This document shows positions 8,550-16,776 of a DNA stretch of 64,000 bases, in pieces. The first letter of the stretch is position 1, and every line of letters starts with the position of its first letter. Location: assembly GCF_000368045.1 (NCBI RefSeq), contig NZ_KB849236.1, positions 727,731 to 791,730 on the forward strand, given 5' to 3'. Under the pieces are notes generated by a model. It ran no database searches. It was not told the origin of the DNA and worked only from the letters and a program-made list of their open reading frames with translations. The DNA is from Acinetobacter johnsonii CIP 64.6 (GTDB taxonomy: Bacteria; Pseudomonadota; Gammaproteobacteria; Pseudomonadales; Moraxellaceae). The translations under genes and the position numbers were made by a program.

Positions 8550-9431
8550 CTAGGCTTGTTCTGTACTGGTTTGAACCGATGGAGCATAACGGTTGAGTAA
8601 TGTCCCAAAGATGGCTGCAAAGATATACATAAAAATAGAATAGACCGCTGCGGGCATGGCAATGGTGGTACTGGCCATCACGGTAAGTGCAATGGTCATG
8701 GCAAGGGTGCTGTTATGAATGCCAATTTCAAAGGCACAGGCCCGAGCTTGAGCACTATTGATCCCCAGTAGTCTTGGTACAAAATAACCGATCATTAAAC
8801 TGCAAATACAGAAAATGACTGTGGCTAAACCGACCTGAGTCAGATATTCCAGAATATGTGCGCGTTCTTTGGCTATTGCTCCAACAATGATTAAGACCAA
8901 AAATACAACAGAAAAAATACGCAATGGTTTATTCAGCCTCTTGGTAAAAGAGGGTGCATAGTGGCGAATCAACATACCAATACAGACGGGGATAAGAATA
9001 ATAGCGAAAACCTGTAAGATTTTACTAAACTGCATACTGACGTGTTGTCCATCCTGCATAAAGTATTGAATGGCAAAATTGACAATTAGCGGTAAGGTAA
9101 ACGCTGCAATAACGGAGTTAATCGCGGTTAAAGTAATATTGAGCGCAATATCACCTTTAAACAAATAGCTAAATAAATTTGCCGTGCTCCCACCTGGGGA
9201 AGCCGCTAAGAGCATTAAGCCGACGGCAAGCAGTGGCGGTAAGTTGAGTACTATGCAAATTACAAAGGCAATCCCAACAAGAAGTACCAACTGACAAAAT
9301 AAAGCAACCAATACTGCTTTGGGATGCTTGCTGACGCGTGCAAAATCCTTCGGAGTTAACTCTAAGCCCAAGCCAATCATGATGATGGCAAGAGCTAGGG
9401 GTAACATAATAGTGATAATTCCTGAATCCAT
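8550..9431 (-). CDS. Bile acid:sodium symporter (BASS) family carrier, copy 2
   Basis: This inner-membrane protein of 293 residues has about nine hydrophobic segments. It shows BASS signatures such as MIGLGLELTPKDF near the N-terminus, LAASPGGSTANLFSYLFKGD (about 77-96) and CAFEIGIHNSTLAMTIAL (about 230-247). Family members move organic anions with sodium; the substrate cannot be told. It is a close paralogue of the adjacent upstream gene at 9476-10363, 44 bp away on the same strand, so the two are probably co-transcribed and arose by tandem duplication. Confidence 0.88.
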   Translation of the reverse strand: MDSGIITIMLPLALAIIMIGLGLELTPKDFARVSKHPKAVLVALFCQLVLLVGIAFVICIVLNLPPLLAVGLMLLAASPGGSTANLFSYLFKGDIALNITLTAINSVIAAFTLPLIVNFAIQYFMQDGQHVSMQFSKILQVFAIILIPVCIGMLIRHYAPSFTKRLNKPLRIFSVVFLVLIIVGAIAKERAHILEYLTQVGLATVIFCICSLMIGYFVPRLLGINSAQARACAFEIGIHNSTLAMTIALTVMASTTIAMPAAVYSIFMYIFAAIFGTLLNRYAPSVQTSTEQA

Positions 9432-9475
9432 AGGTGCATATTCTCCTTAAAATTATATAAATCATGACCGTGAAC

Positions 9476-10363
9476 TTATTCAGCTACGGTCTCTTTCTTC
9501 AAAAATAAACGGTCATTTCTTCGCGAGATTAATAGGCCCAATAACGCAGCAAATACAAACATGAAAATAGAATAAATACCGGCAGGAATGGCCATGGCGG
9601 TGTTGCCTAAGACGGACAGGGCAACCGTAATGGCAAGCGCGGTGTTGTGAATGGTGATCTCAAAGGAGCAGGTCAACGCTTGTTTTTCTGGAATATTGGC
9701 AAGATGTGGCACAAAAAAACCAATAAACATACTACAAAAGCAGAATAAGGCTACGGCTGGCCCAATCTCAAACACATATTCAACAAAATTATGTCGCTCT
9801 AAGTACAGTGCGAGAAAAAAGATAAAAAGAAGACAGCTTGCAGACAAAATACGCATTGGGCGATTTAATCTGTCGGCAAGTTTTGGAAAGTAATAACGTA
9901 AAAACATGCCCATACTGACTGGAAGTAAAGTGATGAAAAAAACTTTCATCATTTTCATGGCGGGCATGTCAACGGGTTGTGATGTTTGTAGAAAGTACAT
10001 CAGTGAAAAATTAATAATAAAAGGGAGAGTTAGTGTTGAAATGATGGAGTTCGTGGCTGTAAGAGTAATGTTGAGCGCAACATCACCTTTAAATAAATAG
10101 GTCAATAGGTTTGACGTTGGCCCACTTGGTGAAGCTGCAACGAGCATCAAACCAATCGCGAAAATAGGCGCTAAATTTAAAAATTGGCAAATCAGGAAAG
10201 CAATGCCAACTAGCAGCACTAACTGTGAAAATAACGCGATGAAAATGACTTTGGGGTGCAGTGTGAGGCGATAAAAATCAGCTGGGCGTAGGTGTAAACC
10301 AAGACCCATCATCATTAATGCCAAAGTCAAAGGCAAAAAAACTGTAAACAATTCCGAATCCAT
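9476..10363 (-). CDS. Bile acid:sodium symporter (BASS) family carrier, copy 1
   Basis: The 295-residue membrane protein parallels its downstream neighbour throughout: MMGLGLHLRPADFYRL near the N-terminus, VAASPSGPTSNLLTYLFKGD (~77-96) and CSFEITIHNTALAITVALSV (~230-249). It has about nine predicted membrane segments. It is first in a two-gene minus-strand unit. The glycine in the ASPGGS motif of copy 2 is serine here (ASPSGP), so the two may differ in substrate. The substrate is unknown. Confidence 0.88.
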   Translation of the reverse strand: MDSELFTVFLPLTLALMMMGLGLHLRPADFYRLTLHPKVIFIALFSQLVLLVGIAFLICQFLNLAPIFAIGLMLVAASPSGPTSNLLTYLFKGDVALNITLTATNSIISTLTLPFIINFSLMYFLQTSQPVDMPAMKMMKVFFITLLPVSMGMFLRYYFPKLADRLNRPMRILSASCLLFIFFLALYLERHNFVEYVFEIGPAVALFCFCSMFIGFFVPHLANIPEKQALTCSFEITIHNTALAITVALSVLGNTAMAIPAGIYSIFMFVFAALLGLLISRRNDRLFLKKETVAE

Positions 10364-10434
10364 GGAATACCTTTTTTATTCGTTTTTATCTTTTGTGTTT
10401 TTGAGTGTATACAGAATTCAATAATTTACAAGGT

Positions 10435-10469
10435 CGAAAAAAGGGTAAAAAATGGACTATTTTTTACCC
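10435..10469 (-). terminator. Intrinsic terminator after the small secreted protein gene
   Basis: GGGTAAAAAA at 10443-10452 pairs with TTTTTTACCC at 10460-10469 around a 7-base loop. On the minus strand the stem is followed by a T-run (10437-10442). It lies about 30 bp past the stop of the gene at 10501. Confidence 0.75.
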
Positions 10470-10500
10470 TCAATACAGCATGAACTTTAAATTGTTTTGC

Positions 10501-10851
10501 TTACATTCTTGGTTTAGGTGCTACAAAACCAAGGGCACATTTGCCTTTAATTTCTTTACCTTCGATATTGATTGATGTCGCTTTTGAGTCGCCTTGGCAA
10601 ATGCTGGCTAACTCAGCTTCATCACCATGAATATTGGCATTTTTTGAGCTTGGGAAAAATTGAGGTTCACAGGTACCATTCCAAATAATGCCTCGATAGG
10701 CAAAACTAACCGCTGTTCCTTGTGACTTGCCTTTACAGACTTGTTGATAACGTTGACTATCATAGACCTTTTCAACTTTGTCGTTGGCTGATACAAAAGG
10801 CGAAAAAAATAAACCGCAGAGAATGGATGAAAAAAGAATCTTCTTATTCAT
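10501..10851 (-). CDS. Small secreted protein of unknown function
   Basis: The product has 116 residues starting at MNKKILFSSILCGLFF (ATG 10851, with AAGGTAAG upstream). An N-terminal signal peptide is likely cleaved after PFVSA. The mature part of about 95 residues has four cysteines (VCKGK, GTCEP, ICQGD, KCALG), in line with two disulfides in the periplasm, and two similar halves with a CxG element each. I do not recognise the family. It stands alone, with a strong terminator after it and mnmG divergent upstream. Confidence 0.75.
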   Translation of the reverse strand: MNKKILFSSILCGLFFSPFVSANDKVEKVYDSQRYQQVCKGKSQGTAVSFAYRGIIWNGTCEPQFFPSSKNANIHGDEAELASICQGDSKATSINIEGKEIKGKCALGFVAPKPRM

Positions 10852-11041
10852 AATGCTTACCTTTGGTTGTTGTATGATCAACTTATAGGATAAAAAATGA
10901 TCAAATTAATGCAAGGCTTTTCAGGTAACAAAACGCATCCTTTGTTGAGTTTTTGCTACTGCTCTGCAAGTAAAATTACATAAACCTAGTGCTGGCGCAG
11001 TCAGCACAGCACCGCATATACAATAAATTCCACGGAATCTG

Positions 11042-11070
11042 TCAACTTACAATCGAAAATTTGCTATAAT
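11042..11070 (+). promoter_or_regulatory. Candidate mnmG promoter
   Basis: TATAAT at 11065-11070 is preceded by TTGC, giving an extended -10. A weak -35 (TCAACT) begins near 11042, with a 17-base spacer. The start would fall about 30 bases before the mnmG ATG. Confidence 0.5.
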
Positions 11071-11104
11071 CTTTCGTTATCATTTTTTAATCTCCTTTAC
11101 CACT

Positions 11105-12985
11105 ATGCATTATCCTAAAGTTTACGATGTCATTGTTATCGGCGGCGGTCACGCAGGTACAGAAGCAGCATTGGCTGCGGCACGTATGGGGCGACAGACT
11201 TTACTCTTAACTCATAATATTGAGACTTTAGGGCAGATGAGCTGTAATCCAGCAATTGGTGGTATTGGTAAATCGCATTTGGTGCGTGAAATTGATGCCT
11301 TAGGCGGTGCAATGGCATTGGCTGCCGATAAAGGTGGTATTCAATTCCGTATCCTAAACTCACGTAAAGGTGCAGCCGTTCGTGCAACTCGTGCACAGGC
11401 AGACCGTATTCGCTATAAAGCCGCGATTCGTGACACTTTAGAAAACCAAGCAAATCTCGATATTTTCCAACAAGCCGCAGACGACCTGATTGTTGAGGGT
11501 GATACCGTAAAAGGTGTTGTAACTCAAACGGGTATTCGCTTTGATGCGAAAACAGTTGTACTCACCGCAGGAACATTCTTAGGTGGTATAATCCACGTGG
11601 GTCTTGAAAAATCAAGCGGCGGCCGTGCAGGTGATCCACCTTCAATTTCACTGGCACACCGTTTACGTGAATTGAATTTGCCAGTGGGTCGTTTAAAGAC
11701 AGGTACGCCACCACGTATTGATGCGCGTTCAGTTAATTTTTCTGTGATGATTCCACAGCCGGGTGATTTCCCATCACCGACTATGTCATTCATGGGTGAT
11801 GCATCTATGCACCCTGAACAAGTGAATTGTTATATCACACATACCAATGAAAAAACCCATGACATCATCCGTGGTGGTTTAGATCGTTCTCCGATGTACA
11901 CTGGTGTCATTGAAGGCGTGGGCCCACGTTACTGCCCATCTATTGAAGACAAAATTCACCGCTTTGCCGATAAAGACTCACATCAAGTGTTCTTAGAGCC
12001 TGAAGGTTTAGATACACATGAGCTTTATCCAAATGGTATTTCAACTTCACTTCCGTTTGATGTGCAGTTTGAATTGGTTCGTTCAATTCGCGGGATGGAA
12101 AATGCGCACATTTTACGTCCGGGCTATGCTATTGAATACGATTATTTCAACCCGCAAGCATTGAAGTTTACTTTAGAAACCAAAGCCATCAATAACTTGT
12201 ACTTTGCCGGTCAAATCAATGGTACGACAGGTTATGAAGAGGCGGGTGCACAAGGTCTACTAGCAGGCTTAAATGCTGCGCGTCGTGCGTGGGATCAAGA
12301 GCAATGGACACCAAAACGTGATGAAGCCTATATGGGCGTATTGGTGGATGACTTGATTACGCTCGGTACGAAAGAACCGTACCGTATGTTTACTTCACGA
12401 GCCGAATATCGTTTGATGCTACGAGAAGACAATGCGGATCAACGTTTAACGCCAGTGGGTCGTGAAATGGGTTTGGTGGATGATGAGCGTTGGGCAGCTT
12501 ACTGTGAAAAAATGGAAGCGGTTGAACTGGAAACAGGTCGCTTACAACACCTTTGGGCGGCACCAAACAACCCAATGGGCAAAAAGTTTGTCGAAATGAC
12601 GGGTGCAGATTTATCGAAAGAATGCTCTGCGATTGATTTGTTAAAACGTCCGAATATTTCATTTGCTCAAATTGCGGAGCTCACAGGTTCAGAAGTGTCT
12701 GCACAAGTGGGCGATCAAATTGAAATCGCGGTGAAATATGCAGGTTATATTAACCGTCAGCATGAAGACGTTGCGCAAATGAAGCGTTTGGAAGAAACCA
12801 AAATTCCAGCCGATTTTAATTATGATGTCGTTTCAGGGTTATCTCGTGAAATTACTTTAAAATTGAAAGATGTACGTCCTGAGACATTGGCTCAAGCAAA
12901 TCGTATTCCGGGGGTAACACCTGCAGCAGTGCAATTGATCATGATTACGATCCGTAAAAATGCACAAGCGAAAAAATCTGCTTAA
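11105..12985 (+). CDS. mnmG: tRNA uridine-5-carboxymethylaminomethyl synthase subunit MnmG (GidA)
   Basis: MnmG, with MnmE, installs the carboxymethylaminomethyl group at wobble uridine 34 of certain tRNAs, using FAD and NADH. The product has 626 residues, the usual length. The N-terminal FAD-binding motif VIVIGGGHAGTEAALAAARMG lies at about 10-30; CNPAIGGIGKSHLVREIDALGG follows at about 50-71, then GGRAGDPPSISLA and AGQINGTTGYEEAGAQGL at about 368-385. It begins MHYPKVYDV. It stands alone with its own promoter and terminator. The gene marks the left border of an AT-rich accessory patch. Confidence 0.98.
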   Translation: MHYPKVYDVIVIGGGHAGTEAALAAARMGRQTLLLTHNIETLGQMSCNPAIGGIGKSHLVREIDALGGAMALAADKGGIQFRILNSRKGAAVRATRAQADRIRYKAAIRDTLENQANLDIFQQAADDLIVEGDTVKGVVTQTGIRFDAKTVVLTAGTFLGGIIHVGLEKSSGGRAGDPPSISLAHRLRELNLPVGRLKTGTPPRIDARSVNFSVMIPQPGDFPSPTMSFMGDASMHPEQVNCYITHTNEKTHDIIRGGLDRSPMYTGVIEGVGPRYCPSIEDKIHRFADKDSHQVFLEPEGLDTHELYPNGISTSLPFDVQFELVRSIRGMENAHILRPGYAIEYDYFNPQALKFTLETKAINNLYFAGQINGTTGYEEAGAQGLLAGLNAARRAWDQEQWTPKRDEAYMGVLVDDLITLGTKEPYRMFTSRAEYRLMLREDNADQRLTPVGREMGLVDDERWAAYCEKMEAVELETGRLQHLWAAPNNPMGKKFVEMTGADLSKECSAIDLLKRPNISFAQIAELTGSEVSAQVGDQIEIAVKYAGYINRQHEDVAQMKRLEETKIPADFNYDVVSGLSREITLKLKDVRPETLAQANRIPGVTPAAVQLIMITIRKNAQAKKSA

Positions 12986-13001
12986 TATTTGAAAGTTATT
13001 G

Positions 13002-13029
13002 AAAAAGTCCGCTTTATGCGGGCTTTTTT
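13002..13029. terminator. Terminator after mnmG, probably bidirectional
   Basis: AAAAAGTCCGC-TTTAT-GCGGGCTTTTTT forms a hairpin with A- and T-runs on either side. It lies 17 bases after the mnmG stop and 17 bases from the end of the converging SIR2-TPR gene. Confidence 0.85.
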
Positions 13030-14927
13030 ATTTCTACTGTTGTTTTTATTGCTCTTCTTTTGACTTAAGTCGTTCCATTAGTTCAATAAACCATTGTTCA
13101 TTTCGAACATTGTCTAAATCAGTATCTTTGTGGAGATGCTGGTATGATTTTGATGGTAATGCATTAAGTTTTTCCGCCTTTAGAAGTAATTCTTTACTAT
13201 TAATGGGATCATTATAAAGAGCATATAAACAAGCTAGATTATAATCTCTACTATTAGCATCCATTAAATGATCTTTTAATAATACAATTGATTCATAAAA
13301 TAATTTTTCATCTCTTTTGGCTGCTGCTAATCTTGTTGTTGTTACATTATAATTACCTTTTATAATGAGATTTTCAGGATTTATTTTAAGAGCTTTTTGG
13401 TAAAGAAGTAATGATTCATCAATCATATTTTCATTACTTATACACTCTCCATAAGATGCTAAAATATCGGCATAATTTCCTAATAAAGCATCACTATCAG
13501 GCTTTAAATCTATAGATTTTTTGCTGATATCTAACGCTTGTTCAAATAAATCCACATCTTTTTTTCTTGATGCTAGAGAACTGAGGCTGGAAGAATAATT
13601 TCCTAATAAAACTGCTCGATTAGGATCGATTGCTATAGCTTTTTGGTATTTTGTCAGAGCCTTATGAAAAATAATTTCATTATCTTCATGTTTAGCTAAT
13701 CTGGTAAGTGCTATTGCATAACCTTCGAAAAACTCACTTTCTTTAATATTAGTTTTTAACTTGAAGGCCTCTTCAAAAAAATCACATGATTTTTTATCAT
13801 ATTTATAAGTTTTAAATTGCAGAGCAAAAAAAGCCACCTCTATATATGCTTGATAAAAATTTGGTTCCAATTTGATAGCTTCATCAAAGCTTATTTGAAA
13901 TTGATCATCATCTTTGGTCAAAAAATTTAAAGCCTTACCTAGATGGGCAGATGCAACTATTTTAGAAATGGGTTTAAGACTAAGATCAAGATTTTTAACT
14001 TGATTTAATATTGATTCAAATTTTTTGGCGTGTAAAAGTTCTCCTAATTTAATTGTTGTAATAATAGGTTTGTTGGCATCTGCAATAGCCAAAGTCTTTT
14101 TTGTATCTTCTAGTACATCAATGTCACTTTCGAATGTATTTAAAGGGAAATTATTCACATATTCACAAATGACTTTCAGATGTTTGATTGGATCTTTAAA
14201 AAGTGCTGTAGGAAAGCATTTTAATTCAATTGCTAATTCTAAAAGGAACTTATCGGCATCTTGCTCAGCTATAAAGTTTCTATGGTTAGGATTTGCATCA
14301 ATGAATTTCTGAACATTGTTATTGGGCTCTTTAGCATAATCCACCCAAAATAAACGATGTTGTCCAATAAAATTTTCTTCAACTAACTTAAAAAAAGCAT
14401 CAGCTCCGCCACTATATCCGATGAATAAAGTTGGTGAAGTATTAATTGTATTTTTAATATAGTTTTTTAATTTGTTAGCTTGAGATGAGGTATCAGCATC
14501 TGAGTTTGCAAGTTGAAATCCACTCCATTGTCCATGAAGGTGCACAATAGATTGATTGGGAATAGCAGAAAAGTATTCTTCTGAGAGAACTTTCAGATCA
14601 TAAGTTGGTGGGAAAAAATTATCTAAGCTACATGCACGATTAAGAATATTATCAAAATTGAAAGTTAGAACTTTACCAATATAGCCTTCCTTCAAAAGAC
14701 TGGCTAAAGCGATATGTGCCCAATTGATTTTTGCTTTTGAAATGTGTTTTTCTATCAGAGTTTTTTGTTCATGTGGGGTAAGCTTCCCCATACATGAACC
14801 ATAATCTTTTTTCTGAGTATCAGTTGTTAATGCTCTAAGAGAGATGGATCCGGAAATTTGAACAACTCCTATAAGTGATATTCAGCTCCTCAAATGATGT
14901 TATAAACATCAATATATGGAGTATTTT

Positions 14928-15233
14928 ATGGCACGTAGACCAAGAAGAAATCATTCAAACGACTTTAAAGCTAAGGTAGCACTTGCTGCGATCAAAGCAG
15001 AAAAAACACTTGCTGAATTGAGTTCTGAGTTTGATGTTCATCAAAACCAAATTATTGACTGGAAAAATCAACTGATTTCAGCTTCCTCGCAAGCTTTCGA
15101 TCAATCAAAAGCTCCATCAGAACCCCCCATTGATCTTAAAAAGTTACATGCAAAAATCGGTGAGCAGGCATTAGAAATTGATTTTTTAGAAGGTGTGTTG
15201 AAGAAACTGGGCCGCTTCAACCACAAAAGTTAA
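14928..15233 (+). CDS. IS3-family transposase OrfA
   Basis: OrfA has 101 residues starting MARRPRRNHSNDF (ATG 14928; GGAG six bases upstream, so preferred over ATG 14916). It holds a helix-turn-helix (AKVALAAIKAEKTLAELSSE, then FDVHQNQIIDWK) followed by a leucine-rich coiled segment (IGEQALEIDFLEGVLKKLG), the standard layout. It binds the element's ends. The heptamer TTTTTTA at 15182-15188, phased as T_TTT_TTA, probably allows -1 frameshifting into orfB. Confidence 0.9.
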   Translation: MARRPRRNHSNDFKAKVALAAIKAEKTLAELSSEFDVHQNQIIDWKNQLISASSQAFDQSKAPSEPPIDLKKLHAKIGEQALEIDFLEGVLKKLGRFNHKS

Positions 15234-16060
15234 TCGATCACTCACTTCAGATTTCAGTATCTAAACAGGCTAAGTTACTGAAAGTCTCTCGTGGTTGTTA
15301 TTATTATCGCCCAAAACCTGTTAGCTCATCAGATCTGAAACTGATGCGATGTATTGATGAATTACATATGCAATATCCTTTTGCAGGCAGTCGTATGATG
15401 CGTGATTTGTTGAATCGTCAAGGGCATCATATAGGACGACGTCATACACGTACTTTAATGAAGAAAATGGGTATTCAGGCGTTATATTGCAAACCAAATT
15501 TAAGCCAGGCTAATCAAGCTCACCGTAAATATCCATATCTGCTCAAAGGGTTGGCTATTCTGCGCAGTAATCAAGTGTGGTCTACGGATATAACGTATAT
15601 CCCTATGGCAAAAGGCTTTGTTTATTTATGTGCTGTGATTGATTGGCATAGCCGCAAGGTACTTGCGCATAGGGTATCGATTAGTATGGAGGTGGATTTT
15701 TGTATTTCGGCTTTAAATGAAGCAATTGAAAAATATGGATCACCTGAAATATTTAATACAGACCAAGGCAGTCAGTTCACCAGTGATGCATTTATTGATG
15801 TATTGAAATCAAATGGCATTCAAATCAGTATGGATGGTAAAGGTCGATGGATTGATAATGTGATGGTTGAACGATTATGGCGGAGCGTTAAATATGAAGA
15901 GGTGTATCTCAAAGCTTATAGCAGTGTCACAGATGCGAAAAAGCAATTGAGTGCATATTTTGAGTTTTATAATTTGAAACGACCTCATTCGAGTCTAGAC
16001 AAATTGACACCAAATGAGTTTTACTATGATCAGCTACCCCAACAAAACAAGGTGGCTTAA
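15188..16060 (+). CDS. IS3-family transposase OrfB (catalytic, read by -1 frameshift)
   Basis: The catalytic half of the transposase is in the -1 frame relative to orfA. The frame opens at 15182, just after a TGA at 15179, exactly at the TTTTTTA heptamer, so it is most likely made as an OrfAB fusion. An HTH_21-like region (LKLMRCIDELHMQYPFAGSR) precedes the integrase core: Asp in VWSTDITYIPMA, Asp in NTDQGSQFTS and Glu in MVERLWRSVKYEEVYLKAY. The tail PHSSLDKLTPNEFYY is typical. The frame is intact to 16060. Confidence 0.9.
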   Translation, partial: RRCVEETGPLQPQKLIDHSLQISVSKQAKLLKVSRGCYYYRPKPVSSSDLKLMRCIDELHMQYPFAGSRMMRDLLNRQGHHIGRRHTRTLMKKMGIQALYCKPNLSQANQAHRKYPYLLKGLAILRSNQVWSTDITYIPMAKGFVYLCAVIDWHSRKVLAHRVSISMEVDFCISALNEAIEKYGSPEIFNTDQGSQFTSDAFIDVLKSNGIQISMDGKGRWIDNVMVERLWRSVKYEEVYLKAYSSVTDAKKQLSAYFEFYNLKRPHSSLDKLTPNEFYYDQLPQQNKVA

Positions 16061-16283
16061 CTAGAGCGGAATATCACTTATAAATACGCTTTTAGTTGTT
16101 CAAACAAGTGGGACCACCTCTAAGATTGCTTTTGAATTTTTTATTAATTTCGGCTACAAGTTCATTCGCTAAAGGCATTCCTGCACTTTTGGAACAGCCT
16201 GCACCTGTGAAAATAATGACAGGTAAACCTTGTTTTTTATTATCTTTTAAAGTTTTGGCAATATCTTTAACTGAAAAACTCAT

Positions 16284-16745
16284 TTTATAACTTATTAAAA
16301 AATATAATTTTTTTATTATATGGAATTTAAATCAAATTAACACTGATTTTTCTCTTAAAAAAAACCGCATTATCATAGGTTTTTTATAGCTTAATTTTAG
16401 TGAATCAATTTTGAGTATGATTTGATCATAAGGTCTGTTTTTTGTTTTGGCAGATAAACAAAGCATAAGAGTTGTTTAAGATAAAAACAGATAAAAATAG
16501 CCAATCATGTTATTTCACAAAAGTATCGCCATCTTTTAAATTGATTTTACGTTCTTAACATGAGGTCAACACCATGACGATGAAATCGATCCGTTTTAAC
16601 AGTGGAGAGCTTGCATGCCAATGCTAGTTTGTATCAATCACCAAAAACAGCGTACTTATCTTGGTTTAGGGGAGGCATTAAACCAAGATGAGCAATGAAA
16701 ACGACAAACCCAAGCAATTCAAATATCTAATACCAAAAAGACTGT
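16284..16745. other. AT-rich stretch with only two tiny ORFs
   Basis: This stretch separates the SIR2-TPR gene start from a terminator. It is very AT-rich (16290-16520) and may hold the SIR2 gene promoter, though no clear boxes were seen. On the plus strand two tiny ORFs occur: 16574-16627 (begins MTMKSIRFNSGELACQC) and 16615-16698 (begins MPMLVCINHQKQRTYLGLGE). They overlap in different frames. They look like leftovers of a longer gene or chance frames; I do not recognise them. Confidence 0.4.
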
Positions 16746-16774
16746 AAAGCCCCGAATACTTGGGGCTTTTTTTA
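16746..16774. terminator. Intrinsic terminator beside the WYL regulator
   Basis: AAGCCCC-GAATACTT-GGGGCTT followed by T residues on the plus strand. It lies three bases beyond the WYL gene stop, with few A residues on the other side, so it acts best for plus-strand transcripts but may serve both. Confidence 0.7.
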
Positions 16775-16776
16775 TT

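Larger units (their letters stand above)
14841..16117 (+). mobile_element. IS3-family insertion sequence inside the SIR2-TPR gene
   Basis: The 1,277-bp element is bounded by the 8-bp direct repeat CTCTAAGA (14833-14840 and 16118-16125). Its ends are inverted: TTTGAACAACT at 14857-14867 against its complement at 16094-16104, and, further in, TATAAGTGATATT at 14870-14882 against 16070-16082. It carries overlapping orfA and orfB. Eight bases is longer than the 3-5 usual for IS3-family targets. Removing the element and one repeat restores the SIR2 gene exactly, so the boundaries are firm even though the repeat length is odd. Confidence 0.85.
13046..16283 (-). pseudogene. SIR2-like NAD-hydrolase domain plus TPR protein, split by an IS3-family element
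   Basis: The 5' piece (16283 to 16118) encodes MSFSVKDIAK... with the SIR2 motif FTGAGCSKSAGMP at about residues 25-37. After the insertion the frame resumes with ALTTDTQKKDYGSC and then a 581-residue stretch ending at 13046. That stretch includes LTFNFDNILNR, the expected SIR2 histidine in SIVHLHGQWSG and FIGYSGGADAFF. About 400 residues of TPR-like helical repeats follow, with KALKINPEN- and AIAIDPNR-type units. Joining the pieces with one copy of the 8-bp target gives a 650-residue open frame. SIR2 domains with such partners occur in anti-phage systems that deplete NAD; that role is an inference. Codon use is AT-rich compared with mnmG, which points to acquired DNA. The 3' part alone lacks the NAD-binding motif. 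Confidence 0.85.

Noticed and set aside
10990..11017. GTGCTG-GCGCAGT-CAGCAC hairpin upstream of mnmG as a terminator or riboswitch
   Set aside because: Short stem, no T-run, and no known motif; placed between divergent genes where no terminator is needed.
14870..16082. Inner inverted repeat TATAAGTGATATT taken as the true IS end
   Set aside because: It leaves no target duplication, whereas the outer boundaries give an 8-bp repeat that restores the SIR2 frame exactly.
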